DNA from: Streptomyces violaceoruber
GTDB lineage: Bacteria > Actinomycetota > Actinomycetes > Streptomycetales > Streptomycetaceae
DNA: 25,735 nucleotides
Reading direction: 5' to 3'
NCBI GenBank assembly: GCA_000720805.1
Contig: JODI01000102.1
Location: forward strand, 1 to 25,735
Position numbers and translations under genes: made by a program. Positions 14,498-21,442 of this stretch are shown here, piece after piece. Position 1 is the first letter of the stretch. Each line of letters opens with the position of its first letter. Below the pieces are notes generated by a model. That model was not told the DNA's origin. It made no database searches and saw only the letters and a program-made list of their open reading frames with translations.

Positions 14498-15820
14498 ATG
14501 GCGGACACAACGGACAACACAGCGACAGGGGCAACCACCACCCCGGAACCGTCGGCGCCCCGGAAATCCAGTTGGAAGTACATCGGCCCCGGCATCGTCG
14601 TCGCCGCGACCGGCGTCGGCGCCGGCGACCTCGTCGCCACCCTCATCGCGGGCAGCAACTTCGGCTACACCCTCCTGTGGGCCGCCATCATCGGCTGCCT
14701 GGTCAAGATCTCCCTCGCCGAGGCGGCGGGCCGCTGGCACCTGTCCACCGGCCGCACCCTCTTCGAAGGCTGGGCGAGCCTGGGCCGCTGGACGACGTGG
14801 TTCTTCGTCGCGTACGTCGTGATCTGGGGCTTCGTCTACGGCGCGGCGGCGATGTCGTCCAGCGCGCTCCCGCTCCAGGCGCTGTTCCCGGACGTGATGG
14901 ACCTCGAGTGGTGGGCCATCGCGTGCGGACTGGTCGGCCTGGTCTTCGTCTGGTTCAACAAGTACGAGGTCTTCGAGAAGGTCATGACGGTCCTGGTGGG
15001 CGTCATGTTCGTCGTCACGGTCTACCTGGCGGTCCGGGTCACGCCGCACCTCGGTGACGCCTTCGCGGGCCTGCTCCCGGTCCTCCCCGACGAGAAGGAC
15101 TCGATCCTCAACACCCTCGGCCTGATCGGCGGCGTCGGCGGCACGATCACGCTCGCCGCGTACGGCTACTGGGTCAACGCCAAGGGCTGGACGAACACCG
15201 GCTGGATGAAGGTCATGCGCCTGGACAACCGGGTCGCGTACGCGACGACCGGCATCTTCGTCGTGGCGATGCTGTTCGTCGGAGCGGAGCTCCTCCACAC
15301 CGCGAACGTGGAGATCGCGAGCGGCGACAAGGGCCTGATCCAGCTGAGCGACATCCTGGAGGACAAGTACGGCACGGCGACGGCCAAGTTCTTCCTCATC
15401 GGCTTCTTCGCCACGTCCTTCACCTCCCTCATCGGCGTCTGGCACGGCGTCAGCCTGATGTTCGCGGACTTCGTGGCGCGGTACCGGACGCGGGGCGAGG
15501 TGAAGGGCGCCGAGGTGGCGTCGGGCGCCCGCGAACGCTCCTGGCCCTTCCGCGCGTACCTCCTCTGGCTGACGTTCCCCCCGATCGTCCTCCTCTTCCA
15601 GGGCCAGCCCTTCCGCCTGGTCATCCTCTACGGCGTCCTCGGCGCCGCCTTCCTCCCCTTCCTCGCCGGCACCCTGATCTGGCTCCTCAACACCTCCCGC
15701 ACCCCACGCGAGTGGCGCAACGGCACGCTGAGCAACGCGATGCTGGCGATCGCGGGCCTGCTGTTCCTGGTCCTGTGCGTGAAGCAGATCTGGGACCAGC
15801 CTTGGGGGGAGTTCTTCTAG
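14498..15820 (+). CDS. Nramp-type divalent metal transporter, atypical motifs
   Basis: A 440-residue protein with about eleven membrane segments. The layout and KYIGPGIVVAA start match the Nramp/LeuT-fold metal transporters, and length and order of segments fit. The two metal-binding motifs do not: the segment-1 DPGN is replaced by TGVGAGD (39-45), and the segment-6 MPH motif is absent from GGVGGTITLAAYGYWVNAKG. It may therefore belong to an Nramp-related branch with another substrate, perhaps magnesium. I chose the ATG at 14498 because the frame before it contains no helix or RBS; TACGCT about 13 bases upstream may be the -10 of a short-leader transcript. Confidence 0.8.
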   Translation: MADTTDNTATGATTTPEPSAPRKSSWKYIGPGIVVAATGVGAGDLVATLIAGSNFGYTLLWAAIIGCLVKISLAEAAGRWHLSTGRTLFEGWASLGRWTTWFFVAYVVIWGFVYGAAAMSSSALPLQALFPDVMDLEWWAIACGLVGLVFVWFNKYEVFEKVMTVLVGVMFVVTVYLAVRVTPHLGDAFAGLLPVLPDEKDSILNTLGLIGGVGGTITLAAYGYWVNAKGWTNTGWMKVMRLDNRVAYATTGIFVVAMLFVGAELLHTANVEIASGDKGLIQLSDILEDKYGTATAKFFLIGFFATSFTSLIGVWHGVSLMFADFVARYRTRGEVKGAEVASGARERSWPFRAYLLWLTFPPIVLLFQGQPFRLVILYGVLGAAFLPFLAGTLIWLLNTSRTPREWRNGTLSNAMLAIAGLLFLVLCVKQIWDQPWGEFF

Positions 15821-15832
15821 TCGGGGGTGGCC

Positions 15833-16027
15833 TCACAGCAGGTGGTCGGCTTTTCCCGCCTTGATGTCGAGGATCATCGTGCGCAGCGCTTCGCGGCTGT
15901 CGGTGAGGTAGGCGTCCTCGGCACCGGCTATGGCGATGTAGGCGTTGCCTTCGGGGTCGGTGCCGAGGCGGAAGCAGTTGTTGCCTTCACCGCAGAAGGG
16001 TTCTTCCCAGGCGATGCGCTCGGTCAC
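15833..16027 (-). CDS. Small DUF397-like protein
   Basis: A 64-residue acidic protein with WEEPFCGEGNNCFRLG, AYIAIAGAEDAYLTDSREAL and a C-terminal helix. This is the pattern of DUF397-type small proteins (W..S..SG..GNCVEV...V.VRDS) that accompany XRE/DUF5753 regulators in Streptomyces. It uses a GTG start with AGGAG five bases upstream. It begins eight bases after the XRE stop on the same strand, so the pair form one operon. Such proteins are thought to modulate the partner regulator; some paralogues affect development. The stop lies 12 bases from the convergent Nramp stop. Confidence 0.8.
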   Translation of the reverse strand: MTERIAWEEPFCGEGNNCFRLGTDPEGNAYIAIAGAEDAYLTDSREALRTMILDIKAGKADHLL

Positions 16028-16035
16028 GGCGTCTC

Positions 16036-16887
16036 CTACAGTTCGTGGGCGATCTTGTGGACGACGTCCCGTGACGCTTCCGGACTCATCGCCGCGGCGT
16101 CCATCCAGTCCAGATGCGCACGGTACTTCGTCAGCTGCGCCTCGGCATGGGTGAATTCCGGCCCGTGTGCCGAGTCCAACTGCACGGTGTCGAGCTGGGG
16201 CACGGGCCCGTCCGCGTAGAGCAGGGCATGTCCTGCGCCGGGGAAGTCACCCTTGGACGTGGGAATCACCCGGACCTCGATACTCTCGCGCTCGGACTGG
16301 CCGGCCAGGTGTGTGAGCTGCTGCCGGGTTGCTTCCGTGCCGCCGTAGGGCATGCGCAGTGCGGCCTCGTGGACATAGGCGATGTACGGCAGCGGGTCCG
16401 GCCGCTCGAAAACCTGCTGGCGCTCCATCCGGTGCGCGACGCGCAACTCGACCTCCAGTCGGCTCAACGGCGGCAGTACGGCTGTGAAGACGGCGCGGGC
16501 GTACTCCTCGGTCTGAAGCAGCCCTGGGATGTGCATGACCTGAGCGGTACGGATGCGCGCGGCGTTCCACTCCAACTCGGCGATGTCCAAGAGCCCGGAG
16601 GACAGCGTCCCTCGGTGGCGCTCCCACCACCCGCGCTCCTTGCCGCCCGCCATGCCCACCAGAGCGTCGACGTAGCTCTCGTCTGTGCAGGCGTAGTTGC
16701 AGGCGAGGGTGCGGATGCGCTCGGGCGAGAAGGGGCGGATCCCGGACTCCATGTTGGACAGCCGCGTCCTGTCGATTCCCAGGAGCCCGGCCGCGTACTC
16801 CGTGGTGGCACCCGCCGCCAGCCGCATCTTGCGCAGCTCCGCGCCGAGGCGCTTCTGCCGCTCCGTTGGAGTGGTTCTGGTTGGCAT
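16036..16887 (-). CDS. XRE-family regulator with DUF5753 domain (WhiJ-like)
   Basis: A 283-residue DNA-binding protein. Residues 10-65 form a Cro/CI helix-turn-helix (RLGAELRKMRLAAGATTEYAAGLLGIDRTRLSNMESG). The remainder is the DUF5753 domain (ERHRGTLSSGLLDIAELE, IRTAQVMHIPGLLQTEEYARA, VRVIPTSKGDFPGAG). Streptomyces carry many paralogues of this type, including WhiJ, next to a DUF397 gene and often an AbaA-type ATP-binding gene, as here. No Shine-Dalgarno is seen at the ATG, so the transcript may be leaderless. The target is probably its own divergent promoter region (16888-17135). Confidence 0.9.
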   Translation of the reverse strand: MPTRTTPTERQKRLGAELRKMRLAAGATTEYAAGLLGIDRTRLSNMESGIRPFSPERIRTLACNYACTDESYVDALVGMAGGKERGWWERHRGTLSSGLLDIAELEWNAARIRTAQVMHIPGLLQTEEYARAVFTAVLPPLSRLEVELRVAHRMERQQVFERPDPLPYIAYVHEAALRMPYGGTEATRQQLTHLAGQSERESIEVRVIPTSKGDFPGAGHALLYADGPVPQLDTVQLDSAHGPEFTHAEAQLTKYRAHLDWMDAAAMSPEASRDVVHKIAHEL

Positions 16888-16954
16888 GGCGACAGTCTGC
16901 CCGCAGCGCGGCGACCACGTCCACGCGCTAAGGGGGTAGTTACCTCCGATGCGA

Positions 16955-16984
16955 TGGACACCGTGACCCCACCTTCTCTACATT
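16955..16984 (+). promoter_or_regulatory. Predicted promoter of the ATP-binding protein gene
   Basis: TGGACA (16955-16960), an 18-base spacer and TACATT (16979-16984) resemble a vegetative promoter. The start codon is at 17136, leaving a leader of about 145 bases. Confidence 0.4.
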
Positions 16985-17135
16985 CAGTAACGCACCAGAC
17001 ACCCAACGCAGTTGGCAGTGCATCGCGCGAGCCTGCCCGCACTCTCCTTCCCTGGGAGGGGTGGGCCCGCGTCAGGGAGACAGGCCACCGACTGCCGCAG
17101 GACCACATCCCCGCACCCCACCCAAGGAGTCACTC

Positions 17136-17639
17136 ATGCCCGTCTCCCGCTGCCCCGTCGCCCCCATCTTCACGGCCGACCCCACAGCCCCGACCCCCGA
17201 AACCCTGTCCTACAGCCTCACGCTGCCCGCCGCCCTGGCGAGTCCCGCGCTGGCGAGGGCGACGACCCGGGAGGTCCTCAAGGCCCACAACCTGCACGAC
17301 ATCCTGGACCCGGCCCTACAGGCGGTCGGCGAACTCACGGCAACAGCCGCCCAGTTCGCGGAGTCCCCGACCTTCTGCCTCTCCCTCCGCTACCGCGCGT
17401 CCACCCTCCGCGTGATCGCCTACGACAGCCACCCCCGCCACACGCAACCCCACCTCGCCACCGCCTGCGACACCCGCCGCCGAGCAGCCCTCCGCGTCCT
17501 GGCCGGCGTCTGCCGCGCCTGCGACGGCACGTGGGGCTTCGGCGAGTCCCGCGAACCGGGCGGCGGAACGCGCATGTGGGCGACGCTGCCGAGGGAGGGC
17601 GCGGCGTCGTACGGCGGGCCTACCGGAAGGGGATGTTGA
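17136..17639 (+). CDS. Small ATP-binding protein, AbaA/anti-sigma-like HATPase
   Basis: A 167-residue protein similar to the short ATP-binding (HATPase_c_2) proteins common in Streptomyces, including those of the abaA-like loci: YSLTLPAALASPALARATTREVL at the start, LDPALQAVGELTATAAQF as the equivalent of the E..NA..HA box, then LRVIAYDSHPR and a C-terminal GFGESREPGGGTRMWATLP in place of the G..WG......G..VWA.L pattern. The central Asn of the N-box is replaced by Thr, so ATP binding is uncertain. AAGGAG lies six bases before the ATG. It diverges from the XRE gene and overlaps the convergent DUF1266 gene by 20 bases. Confidence 0.75.
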   Translation: MPVSRCPVAPIFTADPTAPTPETLSYSLTLPAALASPALARATTREVLKAHNLHDILDPALQAVGELTATAAQFAESPTFCLSLRYRASTLRVIAYDSHPRHTQPHLATACDTRRRAALRVLAGVCRACDGTWGFGESREPGGGTRMWATLPREGAASYGGPTGRGC

Positions 17640-18873
17640 GCCAGGGGCTACCGGGGTCGGACATCAGGATCCGGTGGGCGTCGACCATGTCCGTGTACCA
17701 CTCCCCGAACTCCTCGTCATCGAAGTGCAGACAGCGGCCGAGGATGTAGCCGGCGGAGAAGTCCTGCCACGAGCGGTACGAGCGCGCCGCAGTCCGCCCG
17801 GCCTGGATGACGGCGGACTCGGCTTCCTGCAAGGTTCCGAACCGGGCTCCGAGTCCCCACCGCGCCATCTTCGAGGCTCGCCCGAGATCCCAGGCGTCAA
17901 CGGAGGTGACGTAACGGTTCCCGTCAAGCACACCGTCGGCGCGCATCCGGGCCTCGTAGCGCGTAATACGCCCGATCAGCCGCTGCACACCCTCGATCCG
18001 GGCCTCGGTCTCCGACTCGGGCCGCGGCTCGGTCTTCGTGGCGCCATCTTCGGTGACCACGACCGAACCCTCGGAGTTGGCCTGGATGACGCTGGCGGCT
18101 GCCTGCCGCCAGTACCCGACATCGACGTGACCGCCGAAGTCACGGGCGATGGTACGGCGAAGCTGGAGGGCGAACTCCCATGCGCCGCTGTGCGATTCAC
18201 AAGCCAGGAGGCCGCTCAGAGCGGACAACCATTCCTCACGGGCGGTGATGCCCCACCACTCGCGGAGCCGCTTGCGTTCGTTCGGGTAGCCGGTCCCGTG
18301 CCATGCCATGGCGTTCCACCAGGAGCCGTTGTTGACGCAGAGGAGGGCCCCACAGGCGAGTCCGTGAGCGACCGGACCGTGAAGTGGACCACCGATCCTG
18401 AGGGTGCGCAGGCGCAAGTTGGGGTCAGGGTCGCGTTCGCTTTTGGAATACTGAGCCCAAGCCGCGGAATGCGGCGGGATGGTGGGAAGGAACGCCTCGC
18501 ATGGGCTGTTGGGATTGACCACAATCATCGGCGGATCGGTTGGAACCCACACTCGGGCAAACCATTTCAGGCTGTTCCAGTCGAAGACCCGGTTCGGTTC
18601 CGGAGCCGGAAGCATTCCCGCGGTGTACACCGCCCAGACCGGACCACCAGTTCGCGGATCGTGTCTGAAGACGGGGTATGTCTCGTCCGCCCCTGCGTCC
18701 ACCTTGTCCCGCCGTATCTCGAAGTACAGCCGGTTCTCCGCGAGTATGGTGAAGTATGCCGCCCAATCCTCCCGAGACTTGGCCTCGAAGAGTGCCTGTT
18801 CGATCTCGGTGGGCGGGGTCCAGACGGGAGGGCTGGATTGTCCGAAGTCAGCGGGCGGAGGCCCGAATGACAT
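17620..18873 (-). CDS. SseB-like / DUF1266 two-domain protein
   Basis: A 417-residue cytoplasmic protein. Residues about 20-150 resemble the SseB N-terminal domain (EIEQALFEAKSREDWAAYFTILAENRLYFE, PVFRHDP, WAVYTAGML, MIVVNPNSP). The C-terminal part matches DUF1266 (WWGITAREEWLSALSGLL, WDLGRASKMARWGLGARFG, SWQDFSAGYILGRCLHFDD, DPGSPWLNIPF). Function is unknown; related proteins occur near Rhs, WXG100 and other secreted-toxin loci in actinobacteria. I chose the ATG at 18873 because AAGGA lies upstream; the frame extends to 18972 without support. It follows the zinc-ribbon gene on the same strand by 83 bases. Confidence 0.75.
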   Translation of the reverse strand: MSFGPPPADFGQSSPPVWTPPTEIEQALFEAKSREDWAAYFTILAENRLYFEIRRDKVDAGADETYPVFRHDPRTGGPVWAVYTAGMLPAPEPNRVFDWNSLKWFARVWVPTDPPMIVVNPNSPCEAFLPTIPPHSAAWAQYSKSERDPDPNLRLRTLRIGGPLHGPVAHGLACGALLCVNNGSWWNAMAWHGTGYPNERKRLREWWGITAREEWLSALSGLLACESHSGAWEFALQLRRTIARDFGGHVDVGYWRQAAASVIQANSEGSVVVTEDGATKTEPRPESETEARIEGVQRLIGRITRYEARMRADGVLDGNRYVTSVDAWDLGRASKMARWGLGARFGTLQEAESAVIQAGRTAARSYRSWQDFSAGYILGRCLHFDDEEFGEWYTDMVDAHRILMSDPGSPWLNIPFR

Positions 18874-18956
18874 GCTTAGTCCTTCTTGAGTTACGCGGAT
18901 ATCATGTTCCCGGAATGCGCGTTCTGCCTGCGAGTCCTCTGCTGCCGTTCGGGAAC

Positions 18957-19175
18957 TCAGTCTGCCTCGCACTCAAGGCGTTCGAGGTTTGACCATAGTG
19001 GAGCGATATCATATTTGGCCATATACTCTTCAAGTATAATGAAAGGTGGGCGATTCTCCGGGTTGCGCTCTTTCCAGACGGTGTCGCATTCTTCGCATAC
19101 CTTAATCGTGTCGTCCGTATCGCGAATTCGGCATCGGACAACCCATCCTTGCTCGCATCTTGGGCACCATTCCAT
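18957..19175 (-). CDS. Small zinc-ribbon protein
   Basis: A 72-residue protein with four cysteines as CPRCEQGW and KVCEECDTVW, a typical zinc-ribbon spacing, and a C-terminal acidic helix. AAGGAAG precedes the ATG, and the sequence is A+T-richer than the flanking genes. Small proteins of this kind sit downstream of Rhs toxin cassettes in Streptomyces, so it may be an immunity-associated or cargo protein. Function is unknown. It starts directly after the truncated Rhs fragment. Confidence 0.65.
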   Translation of the reverse strand: MEWCPRCEQGWVVRCRIRDTDDTIKVCEECDTVWKERNPENRPPFIILEEYMAKYDIAPLWSNLERLECEAD

Positions 19176-19187
19176 CTGAATTCTTCC

Positions 19188-20047
19188 TTAAGATTGCGGA
19201 AACGCTGGGACCATGCGGAGTTTCGCCGTACGGCGGCCCAGGGGGTCGTAGGTGTAGCGCCAGCGGGTGCCGTCCGGGGTCATTACCGACGTCAGGCGGT
19301 CCTCCGCGTCCCATTCGTAGCGCCAGGTGTCCGGCTTGCGTGACAGGCGGGCCTTCTGGCGGAGTGTGATGCGGCCGAGGGCGTCGTGTTCGTAGCGGAC
19401 GTTGCCCGCGCGGGTGATGCGGGTGGCCGTGTACTCGCGGGTGCCGACCGCTTCCCCGCCCGGGTGGGTTTCCGGCCAGGAGGCCTGGGTCTGGTTGCCG
19501 GCCGTGTCATAGGCGTACGTCTTGGTCCAGTTCGCCGCGTGGACGGCCGTAACTCGGCCTGCCCTGTCCAGGGTGAAGTGGCGGGAGCCGGACAACTGGT
19601 CGTCGATGCCGAGCAGGTTCCCGTCGGCACGGTAGGTGTACCTGCGGGACTGGACCGTGCGGCCGGCCGCGCCCGTCACCGACTGGTTGGAGAGGCGGCC
19701 GAGTTCGTCGAAGGCATGCGCCAACGTCACCGTCTCGCCTACCTGGCGGGCCAGTTCGCGGCCTGCCAGGTCGTAGGTGAAGTCGATGGAGCGGCCGGAG
19801 GCTACCATGCCGGTGCGGCGGCCTGCCGCGTCGTACGACCATGTCGTCGTCGCACCCGTCGGAGTCCTACGGCCCGTTCGGCGGCCCCAATCGTCGTAGG
19901 TGTACGTCAGTTCGCGGCCGTCGACCGTCTCCGACCGCAAGCGGCCGAAGCGGTCCCGCAGCAGCGTGAGTGTCGTGCCGTCCGGGCCCGTCGCCTGGGC
20001 GAGCTGGTCTGTCAGGTCGTACGTATGTCGTGACCCGGCCGGCCGCG
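19188..20047 (-). pseudogene. Truncated Rhs/YD-repeat fragment, copy of the main Rhs core
   Basis: Positions 19221-20047 are a near copy of 22417-23245 inside the main Rhs gene. The encoded repeats are the same with scattered changes: DYxG-type units such as YDDWGRRTGRRTPTG, YDLAGRELARQ and YTYDPLGRRTAKLR. It has no start codon of its own. A 2-bp deletion near 20021 (GTACGTATG against GTACGCGTATG) breaks the frame. Similarity stops at RRTAKLR, before the region where Rhs cores join a toxin, and the frame then ends after MVPAFPQS. It appears to be a displaced Rhs module whose toxin domain has been lost. Confidence 0.85.
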
Positions 20048-20081
20048 GTGGAGTCGGGACCGCTGGTGGCTGTGTCGCTTC

Positions 20082-20420
20082 TCACCCTTCAAGCAAGTCG
20101 GTGATATATCCCTTAATTTCCTCCGAAAGGCAATTGAGCTCAATCTCGCGTAGGCTGGCAATATGGGCCACCTTGACGTGGCCGGTTGATGTGAGTTCGA
20201 GGATCGCGTGGAGTTGTGACTCCAGCGCTTCTCGGTCTTCCTCGCACGCCGCGATCGCAGCGAGGACCGTGGCGAGAGCAGCCGCTTGCTCGCGAGAGTA
20301 GGCGCCCAGTAGATCCGTGACCTCGTGAGCTCCCCGTACCCGTATCTGCGGCTCGGTATTCGCGATGCGATGGAACAGGAAAAGGAATTCTTGGGCCTTC
20401 AAAGCCGGTGCCGGGTTCAC
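20082..20420 (-). CDS. Immunity-like helical protein (112 aa)
   Basis: A 112-residue, probably all-helical protein (FHRIANTEPQIRVRGAHEVTDLLG, EQAAALATVLAAIAACEEDREALESQLHAILEL, VAHIASLREIELNCLSEEIKGYITDLL). I do not recognise a named family. The GTG at 20420 overlaps the TGA of the CdiI-type gene upstream (GTGA), and an in-frame stop lies at 20448, so this start is well supported. Its C-terminal segment resembles a decayed fragment at 20863-20980, implying a family that is repeatedly placed in this toxin locus. Immunity or immunity-accessory function is inferred from context. Confidence 0.65.
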   Translation of the reverse strand: MNPAPALKAQEFLFLFHRIANTEPQIRVRGAHEVTDLLGAYSREQAAALATVLAAIAACEEDREALESQLHAILELTSTGHVKVAHIASLREIELNCLSEEIKGYITDLLEG

Positions 20421-20836
20421 AGTAGATCGGATAGAGATGCGCGAAAATCATCTACGTGTTGCTGGATATAAACCGACAAGTCGGTGAGCATGTCCACAGT
20501 CTCGTCAAGGTGACGGGCCAGGTTGGATGCAGATCTCCACACCGATTCTTTTCTTGTCAGAACCGCCGATAGTAGATCGTCGTCGTACTAACCGGTGACA
20601 GCTTCGTCCGGCGCCGTATCGCGCAGGAAGTCGAGAGCCACAGGCAGGAGCCAGCGAAGGCCGACATCCTGAGCGATCAAACGGCGCAGATCCTCCACTG
20701 AGAGATCCTTGACAGGGTGCTGCCGCAGTTCATGAACGCTTCGTACCAAGTTTGTACTGTCGGCCGGAGGGTTCGGCCATCGATCGCCTTCCAGGTCTTC
20801 GATCGATCTTCCTCTGTCGACAAAGTTCGACAGCAT
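20417..20836 (-). pseudogene. CdiI-type immunity gene interrupted by an in-frame amber codon
   Basis: From the ATG at 20836 the first 82 residues resemble contact-dependent inhibition immunity proteins of the CdiI_2 type (IEDLEGDRWPNPPADSTNLV, SVHELRQHPVKDLSVEDLRRL, IAQDVGLRWLLPVALDFLRD). A TAG at 20588-20590 stops the frame. The same frame then continues with YDDDLLSAVLTRKESVW and a further 40 or so residues to a TGA at 20417-20419, just as the family normally continues. In my recollection a Trp stands at this place in relatives, so a TGG to TAG change would explain it. The next gene starts at the restored stop with a GTGA overlap. AGAGGAA precedes the ATG. Confidence 0.8.
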
Positions 20837-20862
20837 GACGAGCGTTTCCTCTGTTTATTCTT

Positions 20863-20980
20863 TTAGCTGTGTGAGGTCAGTTCAACCTCACGCAGGCGGT
20901 CAATATGCTCTGCCTTGATTCGCACGGACAAGTAAAGGGAAGCCTGAATATCGTCATCGTGCTGCGGGATCTCGCCACTT
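20863..20980 (-). pseudogene. Remnant 3' end of a second 112-aa-type immunity gene
   Basis: A minus-strand frame ending in TAA at 20863-20865 reads GEIPQHDDDIQASLYLS then VRIKAEHIDRLREVELTSHS. This matches the C-terminal part of the 112-aa protein next door (LHAILELTSTGHVKVAHIASLREIEL). No start codon or N-terminal half is visible, and the upstream end runs into the 162-aa gene. It looks like the tail of an older immunity gene that was cut off when the present toxin/immunity pair was inserted. Confidence 0.6.
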
Positions 20981-21442
20981 AGGCTTCCCCCACGAGGCCG
21001 TGAGGAAATAAATCCACCAGACTGGATTGATGAAATTTACCCAATTTTTCCTGTTTTTGACGTGACGATCCCAATAGGCGTCCTGCTCCTCCACCGAACC
21101 AATTTTGCCGGGCGGGGCGTAGTTGAAAATTGGAACAAGGTCGCGCACAGTGGAGGGGCGCCACATGTGAAGAATGTAAACCATCCAAGCGCCGTGTGAT
21201 GCAGAAAGCCCGGATGGCCTGACGTCAACTCGTGCCCCATTGCAACAGATCACAATGCCTCTTGGAGACAGCTCAGATCGCATGGACCGCAGCGCGGCGA
21301 AGACGTTTTCGCCACTCACTGCTGATTCGGCACCGTTGGGGGACAAAAGACTTAGACGCCACGGCCCGTCTCCTTCGACCAGCATTTTCCACTCGATCTC
21401 CCGACCGGCAAGCTGGACGCGGATCGGAAATTCTTCCTTCAT
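20954..21442 (-). CDS. Probable immunity protein for the Rhs ADP-ribosyltransferase toxin
   Basis: A 162-residue cytoplasmic protein. It has a beta-rich N-terminal half (FPIRVQLAGREIEWKMLVEG, PWRLSLLSPNG, GIVICCNGARVDVRPSG) and an aromatic C-terminal half (AYWDRHVKNRKNWVNFINPVWW). I do not recognise an exact family, although CCNGARVDVRPSG resembles Streptomyces immunity-like proteins next to Rhs toxins. The ATG at 21442 overlaps the Rhs stop as ATGA, the usual layout of polymorphic toxin/immunity pairs; the longer frame to 21496 would lie inside the toxin gene. Immunity is inferred from position and coupling. Confidence 0.75.
   Translation of the reverse strand: MKEEFPIRVQLAGREIEWKMLVEGDGPWRLSLLSPNGAESAVSGENVFAALRSMRSELSPRGIVICCNGARVDVRPSGLSASHGAWMVYILHMWRPSTVRDLVPIFNYAPPGKIGSVEEQDAYWDRHVKNRKNWVNFINPVWWIYFLTASWGKPKWRDPAAR

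Noticed and set aside
16931..16945. GGTAGTTACC near the XRE start as a possible operator
   Set aside because: Only 4-bp arms pair and the flanks do not extend the symmetry, so it is too weak to call.
19188..19940. Independent gene starting at 19940
   Set aside because: The start would be a TTG inside a region matching the middle of the main Rhs gene; the frame is open beyond it and then broken by a 2-bp deletion, so it is a pseudogene fragment.
20140..20451. 103-codon minus-strand frame overlapping the 112-aa gene
   Set aside because: It is another frame of the same region; the 112-aa frame is supported by a GTGA overlap with the upstream gene and by its similarity to the remnant at 20863-20980.
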